A stretch of 64,000 nucleotides of DNA from Oikopleura dioica (Eukaryota > Chordata > Appendicularia > Copelata > Oikopleuridae), in assembly GCA_907165135.1 (NCBI GenBank), contig OU015567.1, positions 14,699,001 to 14,763,000 of the forward strand. Direction: 5' to 3'. Below are positions 35,040 through 47,865 of the stretch, in pieces; positions within the stretch are counted from its first letter, which is position 1, and every line of letters starts with the position of its first letter. The notes under the pieces are model-generated. The model was not told where the DNA came from. It did not search any database and saw only the letters and a list, made by a program, of their open reading frames with translations. The translations under genes and the position numbers were made by a program.

Positions 35040-38000
35040 TTAAACATCAACTTTTCGGCGTTTCTCCTTTTTCTGCTTCTTGCTCTTTTTCGAGTCTTTG
35101 TCCTTTGACTTTTTCCTCTTTGGCGAAGATTCCCTGAATTCATTCATCATCCACTGTAATTTTCAAAACGCGTACCTTTCTGGCGAGCCAGCATACGAAA
35201 CCTTCCTTATGTGAGTATCTTCTCTTCTCGATGATTTCTTGGAGTCCTTGGACTTTTTAGACTTCTTCTCTTTCTTATCTTTCGACCTTCAAAATACGGT
35301 AAAATGTGGTTAATCGGTGGTCCTTTACTTCTTTCTTTTGAGCGGTTTAATTTCGTATCCGTCGGAGGCGTCCGATTGTGAATTTGACCTAGAAATGACC
35401 GTGCGCAGGTCGGGTAGTTTGACATCAGCCATCAGCTCGGCATCTTCGCCGACGTTGATTTCAAGTTGATCTGATTTTTCTGTGTTGTTGTCGTCCATGT
35501 CCATATCCATTACCTAAACAGCCAGTTTGCACGAAGTCTAGGGGTGTCCCTTCTTACTTGGTGAGTAATGTCATCAGCAGTTTCGGGCGAATGAGCTCCA
35601 TTGGTTTTCTCTGTATCGACAGGCTTCCATTTGCATGCATCGATGAGCTCAGGTCCAGACGATGGCTTCTCGTCTTCGGGAGAATCTGGCGCTTTCTCGC
35701 TCGCTTCATTTGACGTCGCTTCTCCCTCCTGCTCGGTTTTGGAATCATCAGACTTCTCCGGGCCAAGGCTTTTTCGCTATAATGACAGTTAAACTTCAGC
35801 GTCCTAGAAAGCTGTTTGATTTTTAAGCTACAAATACTAACCACTGGAAAATGTTCCAGATTTTATGCTCTTACGGATTAAGTTTGGGATTATTTTACTT
35901 GGAATTTTTGGCCCTCTGCGGGACTCTTTTTTTTGTAAATAAAAATTACGCGGGGATTTTTCTTTTTCTTGATCCCATCTTTTATTGGGTGTTTATTTTG
36001 AACTGAGCAGTATAACGAAGGCAATGTTGAAGAAATGAATGGCAAGGTGATGTAAAGCATACAGAGAGAGAAACTGTGGAACGAGTAGGAAATGTACAAT
36101 TTGAGGGAGAGTGATTGCGTTTGATTGCGGGTCACGTGGTGTGACGGTTTATTAAAATATCTTATTGGAAATTGAGGAAGTTGGAACTCATGGGAGTGTT
36201 TCAACGATTGGCGAGGCAGTTTTTAATAAATAATAATTGATAATAATATCTGCGTTTATATAATGGCAATAATCATGGACGTCGAAATAAAAATAGCAAA
36301 AGAAGATTGCATCAGAAGGGAAAACAAATAAATTTAGCGCACCTTATTGATGAGATTGTCCTCTGCATCGTCTTCCGATGATCGCTTCCGCTTGTTTCGC
36401 ACTGGGCTGCTTTCAGAAGACGCGTTTGACCCTTGTTCCTCTTGAATAGGCGAAGGAGGTTTCGACAGTTCCTCTTCAGACTTTTCAGGGAGAGCTTTTT
36501 CGACGGATTTTGATTTGGATTTCGTCCGAGACTTGCGTTTCCGAGAATGACGCTCTCCAGATCGGGAGCGTGTTCGATCTCGTCGATGCTTTTTCTCTTT
36601 CTTTTCCTTTTTCTCCTTTTTGGACTTCTTAGATTTCTTATGCTCCTCGGGCCTAGATTTTTGTAAGAAAAAGCAAGATATTTGAATCTTACTTGGGCGA
36701 GTCTGAGCGTTCCCCAGAGTCAGCTTCTTTGTCGGGAGTTCTTGATCTACCGCGTTGTTCCTAAAGGAAGGTAGATATTATTAAGTTTTTACCGAAAATT
36801 ACCTTTCGATCAGGTGTAACCGATCGTCTCCTTGGCGATCTGGAACGAGAGCGACTTCTTGACTTGCTTCGAGATCTGCGCCGCTTTGATCTGTCTCTTG
36901 ATTTGCTTCTGCTCCGACTTCTATGTCGTCGACTTCGATCTCGGCCACGATCTCGCGAGGACGAGCGGTCTCTTCTTCGATCTCTCCCCGAACGTCGGCT
37001 TCTGTCTCCGCTTCGGCTTCGACTCCGGTCCCGGCTGCGATCTCGACTACGATCCCGGCTTCGGCTTCTATCTCGGCTTCGACCCCTTTTCTCACGGGAT
37101 CTTGAACGCGATCGGTTCTTCCAATAGCTGCGATAACGATGACGGTCTCTGGATTTCGAGCGTGAGCGGGCTCGTCTAATTTCTCCAGTTGTTCCTGGTG
37201 GCGGAACATTCATTCCTGGCATTGGATAATTCCATGGCATGCCTAAAATCAGGTAAAAAGAAGAAAATCAGACGATGTTTACCTGGTGGAACGCCCGGAA
37301 AGCCTGGGAAACCGAATGGGGGCATTCCTGGCATCATTGGCGGCATACCCGGCATCATCGGTGGCATTCCTGGCGGCATGGGTGGCACTATTGAAGAGAT
37401 TTTGAGAATATATTCAAGCTTATTTTTAACTCACTTGTTGGCGCATCCGTTGTGGCAGTAGGAGGGGGAACACCAGGCGGTGGAATTGGAGGGGGAGCTG
37501 TTATGCTCGGGGCAGTTATCTAGAAAGACGGTCATTTACGCATATTGAAAAGACGCAACCTGGTTTGCAGCAGGAGGAGGGACGTTTGGTGGAGGAACAG
37601 TAGTGTTCATCCCTGGAGGAGGGACAGACGGGTTCATCGGCGGCATTGCCTAGTCAAAGTAGGGTGATTGACATAAATACAAGAGGCATACCTGACTTGT
37701 CGGCGGTGGAACAGGAGGGAACATCGGAGGAGGAACAGACATGGTAGGTGCTGCGGCAGCAGGTGCAGTAACGGACGGACTTGACTCAACTTTAACTAGG
37801 GTTACAGGCTCTGTCTTTGCCGTCACAGTATATCCGGAAGAGAGTGGGTTAGACTCTGTATTTCCAGCTTTGTGGACGGCTCCGTAGCCGCCGTATTCAA
37901 TTTTTCTAGGTGCAGCAGCGGGCTTCTTTTGAACTGCTGAAGGCCAGATCTGTCCCTTTCGTCGGTAGTCATTTCGATTCCTCAATAATTATAAAATGGC

Positions 38001-39006
38001 GAAATCACCAAAAAAATTACTTGAATTGAATAACTTCGTCTTTGACAATCTTGTCTTCCAGCATTTCAACAGGCTTCAGTTGTTTCTTGCATTTTGGACA
38101 TAAGCTGTCATCCGAGTCGAGTAGCTTCTGAGTAATACAGTTATTGCAGTACGTTGTTGAGCAGCAGGGTGTTTTCCTCGCGTCTTGTATCAATTCATTG
38201 CAAATTGGGCAGCAAAGTTCGTCTGGAACTTGCTCTTGATCATCTTCATTCTCTTTTTTGAGTGGAGGAAGGAAGGGAGGTCGCTCCTTCTTCGGGTCAA
38301 GGTACGCTTGTTTTTCAAGCTTGGTAACAACATAAACTCCGGGGGATTCAAGCTTGGCGCCGGGATCAGTTGCACTAGCTTTGACGAAGCTTGAACGAGG
38401 AATGCCAGTTGGAGCGCGCATTGGCTTGTCCATCTTCTTTGGCATTGGGCATTGATTGGGATAGTGCCCCTGGCCTTGGCACTTGTAACAGCGAAGATAG
38501 CTTGGAGCTGGCTGGTCGGATTTGTAACCACGGCCTTTTCCCTTCCAACGATGCTCATCGTAGCCGAGAGAAGACTGCTTGATGACAGCATCCATCAGAT
38601 CTTCTTCTTTCGCCTGAGAGCTCATTTCCGCTAGATTCGCATGATTCATCAGCTCTTCTTTAGATACAGTAGGCTTAGTCGTCTTTTTGACAGCATAAGT
38701 TTGGCCACCTTGGTTGGCCAAACGAGAGGCACCAAGTGGAGTACGCCTGACTTGAACTGACGAGTTTTTGGGTATCTGCTCGTTTAGATTTCTGTACTCT
38801 TCTCTAGTTTGAGCATTGGAGATTGACAGATCATTTTCGGTTGGCTTTAGCTGCTCCTTTTCCATGATCTCGCGCTATAATGGTCATGTTAGATCGATTT
38901 CAGAAAAGGCTCCTTACCTTGAGATCCGCAAGAGATATACTGAGGCCATTGAATTGGACGGTGTGATATCTCGCAGAAGCGGAGAATTTGTAGTGGATAG
39001 AAGACA
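35040..39006 (-). CDS. RBBP6: RBBP6-like E3 ubiquitin ligase / pre-mRNA 3'-processing factor
   Basis: Thirteen exons (minus): 39006-38918, 38874-38021, 37980-37692, 37649-37560, 37519-37435, 37387-37283, 37242-36803, 36761-36693, 36652-36343, 35776-35558, 35513-35329, 35286-35176, 35133-35040; 2940 bases, 979 residues. The order is the RBBP6 order: ubiquitin-like DWNN domain (MSSIHYKFSA ... KNSSVQVRRTP), zinc knuckle CYKCQGQGHYPNQC (about 158-171), RING/U-box CCPICNELI ... YCNNCI ... CPKC (about 249-294), a Pro/Met-rich stretch, a long RS/RD domain, then Lys-rich tails. The family acts in cleavage and polyadenylation and ubiquitylates p53-pathway proteins in vertebrates. It begins 127 bases after the NDUFAF3 stop on the same strand. 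A 570-base intron (35777-36342) is the only long one. Confidence 0.95.
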
Positions 39007-39133
39007 TTTTTCAAGGCTTCTCTGCAAAAATTATCTATTGCTGTTATTTTTTGCTCATTTCGATAATCAAATCTAAATAGGGAAAAAGGTAAAGGGGTAA
39101 TTATTTTCTCGAAAAAGGGAAAAGGAATTATCA

Positions 39134-40109
39134 TTATTTATTATATTTCGGATGAGCCATCGCTGGCACACTCTTATTCGCCTGTTTTGATAGCTGGATT
39201 CTCTTACGCTCATGCGCAGATGCTGTATTTTGAAGTCTGTGAGCATCGTGCGGATCGAAAACATAACGAGGCTGCGATAAACGCTTTGAAAAAGAATGAT
39301 GCCTTCGCCTTCTCGCTCCGCGCAGAGTAAATTATAGAGTGAACAGGCATTTAGAGAGTTTGAAACTTCAACGGGGATGCCTCTTCGTTTAAATTCGTCG
39401 GTTAACTCTGTCGGCAGTCGTTCAAAATTGTCACCAGTGCCGACAACGACAAGGAAAACACTTGGAAAGACCATTGTTGCGGGAATAAAATGCTCAAATC
39501 GCCAATCTTGGACATTTTCCGGAGGTCGCCAGGATAAAACGAGATCTCGCATGCACATTAGATCTCCTTTGACGGTATAAATGTGTCCTCCTGCAGCATT
39601 TACAAGTGTGGAGTTTTCGTCGATGTTTGTGATTGTGACCATGCCTCTATATCTTTCACTGAAAGTTATCTCATTATCGTGGAAAGGAATGTAGAAAACT
39701 TGCCTTAGAGACGAAATAGTGGCAGTAGTCCTTCCATAAGAAGCGTCCTGCTCATGTGGCTCCAGATCTGGATCGTCGTCTGGATGTCTCGGGGCCGTTC
39801 TCTTTGTTTAAAAATTCCAAGTAAGCGTAAATAAAAATTATCGATTGACTAACCATGCGAAGGTCTAATTGGTCCTGAAGATCAATTTCTTGCTGGACGC
39901 CCGGGTCAGCGTGGTCACGCAGCATTTGATTTTCGCTTTTCATTTGATTTATTTCTGCCTGCGAAAAATATATGAACATGAAAAAGGGGGAAGTAAAGAA
40001 AAACCTGCGCAACTTTACTTCTGGCTTCATGGTTCTCTGCTTGCGGGATATACGTATTTCTCAATCTTTGGCTTAGAACCGGCGTTCGAGTAAGCGCCCT
40101 TCGCAGCAT
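39134..40109 (-). CDS. NDUFAF3: NDUFAF3-like complex I assembly factor with long N-terminal extension
   Basis: Five exons (minus): 40109-40005, 39958-39854, 39801-39704, 39658-39283, 39181-39134; 732 bases, 243 residues. The C-terminal half is the DUF498 fold: VLSWRPPENVQDW, VFLVVVGTGDNFERLP, FKRRGIPVEVSNSLNAC, YNLLCAE, as in NDUFAF3, which works with NDUFAF4 in early complex I assembly in mitochondria. The start MLRRALTRTPVLSQRLRNTY is a good mitochondrial presequence. Residues about 36-70 form a charged helix (INQMKSENQMLRDHA) not known to me in NDUFAF3. Intron 3 (39659-39703) is GC-AG. The short last exon (ANKSVPAMAHPKYNK) is chosen because it ends at a stop overlapping an AATAAA signal. 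The stop lies 84 bases after the METTL1 stop-to-start gap, consistent with an operon. Confidence 0.83.
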
Positions 40110-40193
40110 ATTGCTTTTTATTCAATTATGCCGATTTCTGAAGAACGAGATCGTAAGAAGGGAAAATGTACACTAGGGCAGGTCATTGTTGAT

Positions 40194-41074
<881 letters not shown>

Positions 41075-42080
41075 TCTGAGAATGATTTATGCAAAACTTT
41101 GACGAATTCATGGACGTTTTATAATAGGATTTTTCATTGATAGGCTGTATTTCCTTGACACTCCAGAGTTTCTTAGACATAAGAAACCTTAGGAATCATT
41201 TTACGAAGTCATTAAAATTGGTAAATAATATTTATTTTAACAGTAATAAAAGCATGCAAAACGTCTCTCTGATCACACTTTCAGTGAATCATTTTAGAAA
41301 TTTATAAAGAAAAAGACATTTGTTCAGCAGATTCTTTGGGAGAAAAACATGTTTTCGTGTTGGAATCTTCTCGAAGCTGTCTTGCAGCCTTGGTGGCGGT
41401 GCAAAATTGTCTCTTTGGGACTCTTGAGGCGCCCAATCGCCGAATTCGATTTTCAGCTAGCGCCTTCGATTGGCGCTGGACCAATCGACCAGTTACGCAA
41501 CGAGTTTATAGATTTTCCAAAAATTGAGCCAAACGAACCACTTTTTAGCGTTTCCAGCCATTTGAAATTGAGGGTGTGAGAGAACCTTTTGACCTCGATT
41601 ATTATGACCTCTTTTCTTATTTGAATAGACCTCGAAAAGAGACAAATTAGAACAAAAAGAGGAGTGAAAACGACGAATTTTCGAAAAATGCGAAAAAGAG
41701 ATTATTTTGAAGATTTATTATCGAAGAGAAAAATAGAAGATCAATTCAAGAATTGAAGATTTTCATAAAAAAAAAACTGATTTTTACATTTATTTTTCGA
41801 CAAATTAGGTAAACATCATCTCTTACAGGGACTATCGCGTAATTACGTTAATTTTCATCATATTTTTAGTTTTTTCCCAAATTTTCCGCATTCGAACCTG
41901 ATGAAACCTTTCACACCCTGTTGTCGATTTTCTGTACAATGCATGGGGGTTACGTAATAACCTGTCGGTGGTCGCTCAAAGCTATCAGACCTCCTCCAAG
42001 CCAGTGCTCTTCCTGTAGGAGTACGAGTATCGCTTTCTAGAAGTCGCCCTTGTCCCGCTCCTCAACTTTGTTTTTTCAGA
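41075..42080. other. Divergent intergenic region
   Basis: Between METTL1 (-) and the small membrane-protein gene (+). It should hold both promoters. Its only coding hint is the small frame listed at 41349-41579. Confidence 0.45.
41349..41579 (+). CDS. Possible small protein, 76 residues, unknown
   Basis: Open frame starting MFSCWNLLEAVLQPWW and ending SSHLKLRV. Its composition is protein-like (balanced hydrophobic and charged residues, few rare runs), unlike neighbouring spurious frames, but I recognise no family and see no clear promoter or splice acceptor. Low confidence. Confidence 0.25.
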   Translation: MFSCWNLLEAVLQPWWRCKIVSLGLLRRPIAEFDFQLAPSIGAGPIDQLRNEFIDFPKIEPNEPLFSVSSHLKLRV

Positions 42081-43200
42081 ATGAATCGCATTCTGTTAAC
42101 CTCTCCGAGATCGGTGCTTGGGACGCTCTTGTCAAGCTTCCAAGCCTTGCCAGGATCGATGTTCTCCAACTTCAACTTCAAGAACTTCAAATGCGCCGCT
42201 GCTTCTCTTTCCGCCGGCCTCGTCGGCGTCGGAGCTTTCTGGTATTATTATAGCTATCTAAACGACGACAGCAGGATACCCAAGACCAAACATCGCGGAA
42301 TAGAGATTCTTTACCAAGAGCATGAAAATTTCGCCGCGCTGCGCAAAAATTGGAAAATTGTAAGTCAATCATAACGGCCAACCGTTGTATAAACCTGAGT
42401 CAGGATTTGAAAATGCCTAATAAGAAGCGGCATATTCAGCATTTTTAAATCCTGACTCAGGCTTTTTACACTGTTTGCCAAGCCCAAGGCATGACCTCCC
42501 AAGCGCAGTTCAAGAGTGATAAGTAGGACAGGGATAGTAGTAACAGATTTCGAAAATACTCAGGACTTGACCCCGATTCTAGCACGTCAGCGCTATTTTC
42601 TGCGATCAAGCATTAGCGTATGGGAGACAGTCACGTTCCAGAGTCTATTTCGTATTCTGCTAGTCGGTGCTTCAAATATTTGTTAATACTACTACTAAGC
42701 TTCGCTGAATAAGCGGCTTTGAAAGTTGTTGATGGCGAAATAAAGTTGTAAGATCATCGAACTCGGGAGACTCTGGCTGTTTTCGAATTGACGCTAAATA
42801 TACTGCAACTCTTGTCTAGGTTCGAATTTAGACTCTAATGAATCTCTTCAGACCTTGTCAAATCTTCTCTCCGACGCTGAGAGATGCCTGAAAGCCGAGC
42901 AAGTTGAAGCTGGAGTTCGTTTGGTCTGCACGGCTGCTGCTTTAGTCGCCCTTGTTCAAAATGAAAAAGAAGCCAATAGCTTGCTGAATTCGTTGCTGTG
43001 TCTTCCGGACTTTAAAAAGCACGAAAGCCTCATTCGGGACGAAATCAAAGAAGGTAGGGATTCAAGGAAGAGAACCTCATTTCAAAAATCTAGACATGGA
43101 CGCAGTAGAACTCATCATCAAGGGAGAAATGTCGGACATCTCCACCGCCACACTGAAAGAACTGCGAGAAAGCACCGGCGGCCAAACAGAAGGAAGCTAA
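42081..43200 (+). CDS. Small membrane-anchored protein, possibly TOM20-like
   Basis: Exons 42081-42359, 42852-43053, 43094-43200; 588 bases, 195 residues. After a basic, hydrophobic N-terminus there is a membrane span (LSAGLVGVGAFWYYYSYL, about 45-62). A helical region follows: LLSDAERCLKAEQVEAGVRLV, then LVALVQNEKEANSLLNSLLC. This pattern of an N-terminal anchor plus a TPR-like helix pair vaguely recalls the mitochondrial import receptor TOM20, but similarity is weak and I give no symbol. Intron 1 (492 bases) contains a CCTGAGTCAGG hairpin element. The next gene starts 107 bases downstream. Confidence 0.6.
42387..42472. repeat. Short hairpin element with CCTGAGTCAGG ends
   Basis: TGTATAAACCTGAGTCAGGA at the left and its near-complement TCCTGACTCAGGCTTTTTAC at the right form a stem of about 35 base pairs. 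It lies inside an intron. The same core occurs in the elements at 48166 and 31793. Confidence 0.7.
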
Positions 43201-43307
43201 TAAACCCACGAAACTCTTTTGCCTTTAAAATCTCTGTAAAATATTATCACTGACAACCATGCCAAAAATATAACGTCTTCCCGGAGTAAAAAACAAGCTT
43301 GCATAGA

Positions 43308-44797
43308 ATGGGTAGAAAGCAGGAAGGAAATGGGATTCGAGCGAAGCTTCATTCGGCGGGAGTTCAGATCAAAGTTCTTGATCAAAAAGGAGTCATTGGT
43401 AAGATTCGTTGAGTGTGAATATATTCATTCCAGATGATTGTTGGACTAAATTTTAAAAGCCTTCTCCTCAGAGATCAACTAGTGATAATAATTGTTTTTG
43501 TATTCCAGCTTGGAAACATTGATAAAATATATGTATAGATCTTGGTTCGATACAGTTATGGTTTGGCCTTCTGTTCGGCTCTTTTGGATTTCTTTACGTT
43601 TTGTGGCAATTCTTCATCGTAGAAACAGACCCAATGTCCCATTTTCCCGCCCATATGCGTGCCGAGTTTCAAGATCAAAAACATCTTTATGAGCGCTTTG
43701 GAGATCGACAAGGTATCGCGCGCACTATAAATATCGCGATGGTAGTGTGTGACCCGACAAAGGTCGACGCTGTTTTTTCAACGATAAAGAATATCGTCTT
43801 ACTTTCCATTTCCCCGGTGCATTTGCTGCTCTTTACTCAAGACGAAGTGATGAAAAAGCTCATCCCGGATGTCGAAAAGTTTTCTTGGAGTGTGCCGGGC
43901 CGACTTCAATTCAGAGTAAGCGATTTTTATTGTAAATGGAAATGAGAATTCTTCAGTTCGAATTTGCTCAAGAAGAAATATTCGGATACAAAGAATCGGT
44001 TCCCTGCGAGCAGCAAAAGCTCATGCTCCCATCTGAGCTACAAAATCATGGATTACCAGCGATATTGGTCGTTGGTCCCGAATTTTTGGTAACAACGAAC
44101 ACGGACGAAATCTGGAGAGATGAAATCATCGGCCTCGGAGAGAAACAGGCACTTGGATTATTCGAGGATCGACACCAATTGTCAACAGATGTTCTTGCAA
44201 TTGATCTAATCCGTAGCTTGACAAACGGTAAGAAAAGTTCATTCACAACACTTTCAATCTTCGAATTAGACTTGAACGTCACATGCAAAAAAGAAGAGCC
44301 CAATGAGCGCGGTCCATGGCACAACTGGAAAGTCTGGAAAGGAATGCGTGACCAAAAGCCACAGTTGGAATCTATTCAAGCTGAATTACAGCAACTCCGG
44401 CACTGCAACCAGGATATCGTGAAACGAATATCTTACGAATTTGAGAACGGAAAGTACGGATTGAGAAAAGTCTTCAACAACCGAGTTTTCGAAGCTCTCC
44501 AACATGCGTTTTTGAAAACAGACAAGGACTTGTCAGGTAGGGCAGCGGAAATACTTCAAGAGTTATTCAACTTTAGATAAAGCCTTCAACGACCAGGCTT
44601 GGGAGAAGTTGGAGAGCTTGGAGCCGAACAATATTGATCGAAATCTATTGACTGATCTTTTGGAAAGAATCAAAGACGGCTTTCAAACCGGTAGGCGTGC
44701 TTATTTTTTCGGCAGTCAGGCAATTCTACGTATTTCAGCGATAAATACTCAAAACGAAAAAATCAAGCGAATCGAGGAAGAAGCAAACTTTGTATAA
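43308..44797 (+). CDS. GXYLT-like type II membrane glycosyltransferase, catalytic motif altered
   Basis: Exons 43308-43398, 43539-43915, 43957-44227, 44270-44536, 44583-44690, 44739-44797; 1173 bases, 390 residues. A short basic cytoplasmic segment precedes a membrane anchor (LWFGLLFGSFGFLYVLWQFF). The luminal part follows the GT8/glucoside-xylosyltransferase pattern: NIAMVVCDPTKVDAVFSTIK, LLLFTQDEVMKKL, then VPCEQQKLMLPSEL and TDEIWRD. At the place of the metal-binding DxD the sequence reads VVGPEF, so the enzyme may be inactive or use another site. The 42-base intron 44228-44269 is a multiple of three and stays open if retained, so two isoforms are possible. The C-terminal 100 residues are helical and unfamiliar. 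Confidence 0.68.
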
Positions 44798-45382
44798 AAA
44801 AGTGGAAAATGTATTGTCCTCTTTAAAATCATCACTGCTCGGCTTATGTAAATATTTTTGAACATTCCTTCTTCTGCACGTTTCTTCAGCACTGTACTTA
44901 CTCTTCCACTGTCTTAGATATTGATTCAAGTTCTTCAAATAAAGCACTACAAAGCTACAAAGCGCGGGATTATGTTCCAGCAAGTTTTATTCAGTGCAAA
45001 TACAATAGTAATGATCAACGAGTAATCTTCGTTTTCAAACTCAGCAAAGCATGACTCCAAGACTCTTGGACCAAGAGGCGTATAATTCAAGTCAAATAAA
45101 CGGGTAAAATTCGAAATGCCACGAAAGAAAATAGCTTTGATTGCCGGACGGAAAGTTTCTTCCGAGAGAGTTTCATTCAAGAGAGAATATAAATTATGAG
45201 AGAGATTTTATTGACTCCCACATGTTCCTAGAGAATTATTGATAGGAATCGAAATTCTTAAATAAAATCGCCAATCGCTCATTTGAGGTTCAAATATCCT
45301 GTTTCTTTGTTATTCTGAGCCGTATAAAAAAGCCTTTGAGCTACTCTCTGAGATAATTTTTGGAGTTTCTTTCAGAGAAAAG
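44798..45382. other. Upstream region of UAP1
   Basis: 585 bases. It contains a TATA box at 45323-45330 and an acceptor-like TTTCTTTCAG ending at 45375, just before the UAP1 ATG. No gene is supported. Confidence 0.5.
45323..45330 (+). promoter_or_regulatory. TATA-box candidate upstream of UAP1
   Basis: TATAAAAA 53 bases before the ATG at 45383. It suggests UAP1 has its own promoter rather than being read from the gene before it. Confidence 0.45.
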
Positions 45383-47164
<1,782 letters not shown>

Positions 47165-47865
47165 GCTCAACTTGCACACCGAAATAAATCAAAATTGCAA
47201 TTATTCTAATAAAAGCTGTCTACCGAGCTCTTCAGAAGCCTACATTTTTCCTGGCAGATATTTCTTCTTTACAGTGTCATCAATCACAAGTGCAATTATC
47301 CAGCATCGTTATATTCTGTATTAGACTAACTTCTATATATTTATTTTTTTTCTGCAAAAAAAAATATACTAAATAGTTCCGATTTCGAATCTGAAGGTGA
47401 GTGGCGAAATTTCGCGAATAGTAAAGACTTTTGATTTTTTATGAAAAAAATATGCAGTTATCTCTGCCGATAGCAGTAGTTTTACGAAGAGTGATCTTTC
47501 ATGATCCCTCTTTGAAATTCCAACCCGTCTGATAGACGGCGCTCTATCGCGTCCAGAGATAATCAGTGCCAGCGACGCTCAATTCACTTCCCATTCACCT
47601 TCTTTTTTTCTTTATTTTCTGGATTCAACTGACTCATTTCTTCGAAGTCCGAAGCAAGGCTCGACCCAAAGCAGGTGAGAAAGTCGCCCAATAGGAGTTT
47701 GCTCTCTTCATTTGAGCTCGACTCGAGAGAATTTTCAAAAATAAATCTTATTTATTTTTTTGCCTTTCTACATAGGGGGCTTATTCTCTTTTCTCCACTT
47801 CCGACGAAAAATCGATCAAAATAGAGAAATCTTCAAAAAGCTAAGAGACATTTTCTGTCTGTAAA
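47165..47865. other. Spacer between UAP1 and DCP1
   Basis: 701 bases, AT-rich. It carries the UAP1 polyadenylation signals (AATAAA near 47184) and presumably the promoter of the DCP1 gene. Nothing else is recognised. Confidence 0.5.

Noticed and set aside
36799-37209. Several long frames on both strands with Glu/Ala- or Arg/Leu-rich repeats
   Set aside because: They are shadows of the repetitive RS-domain coding sequence of RBBP6.
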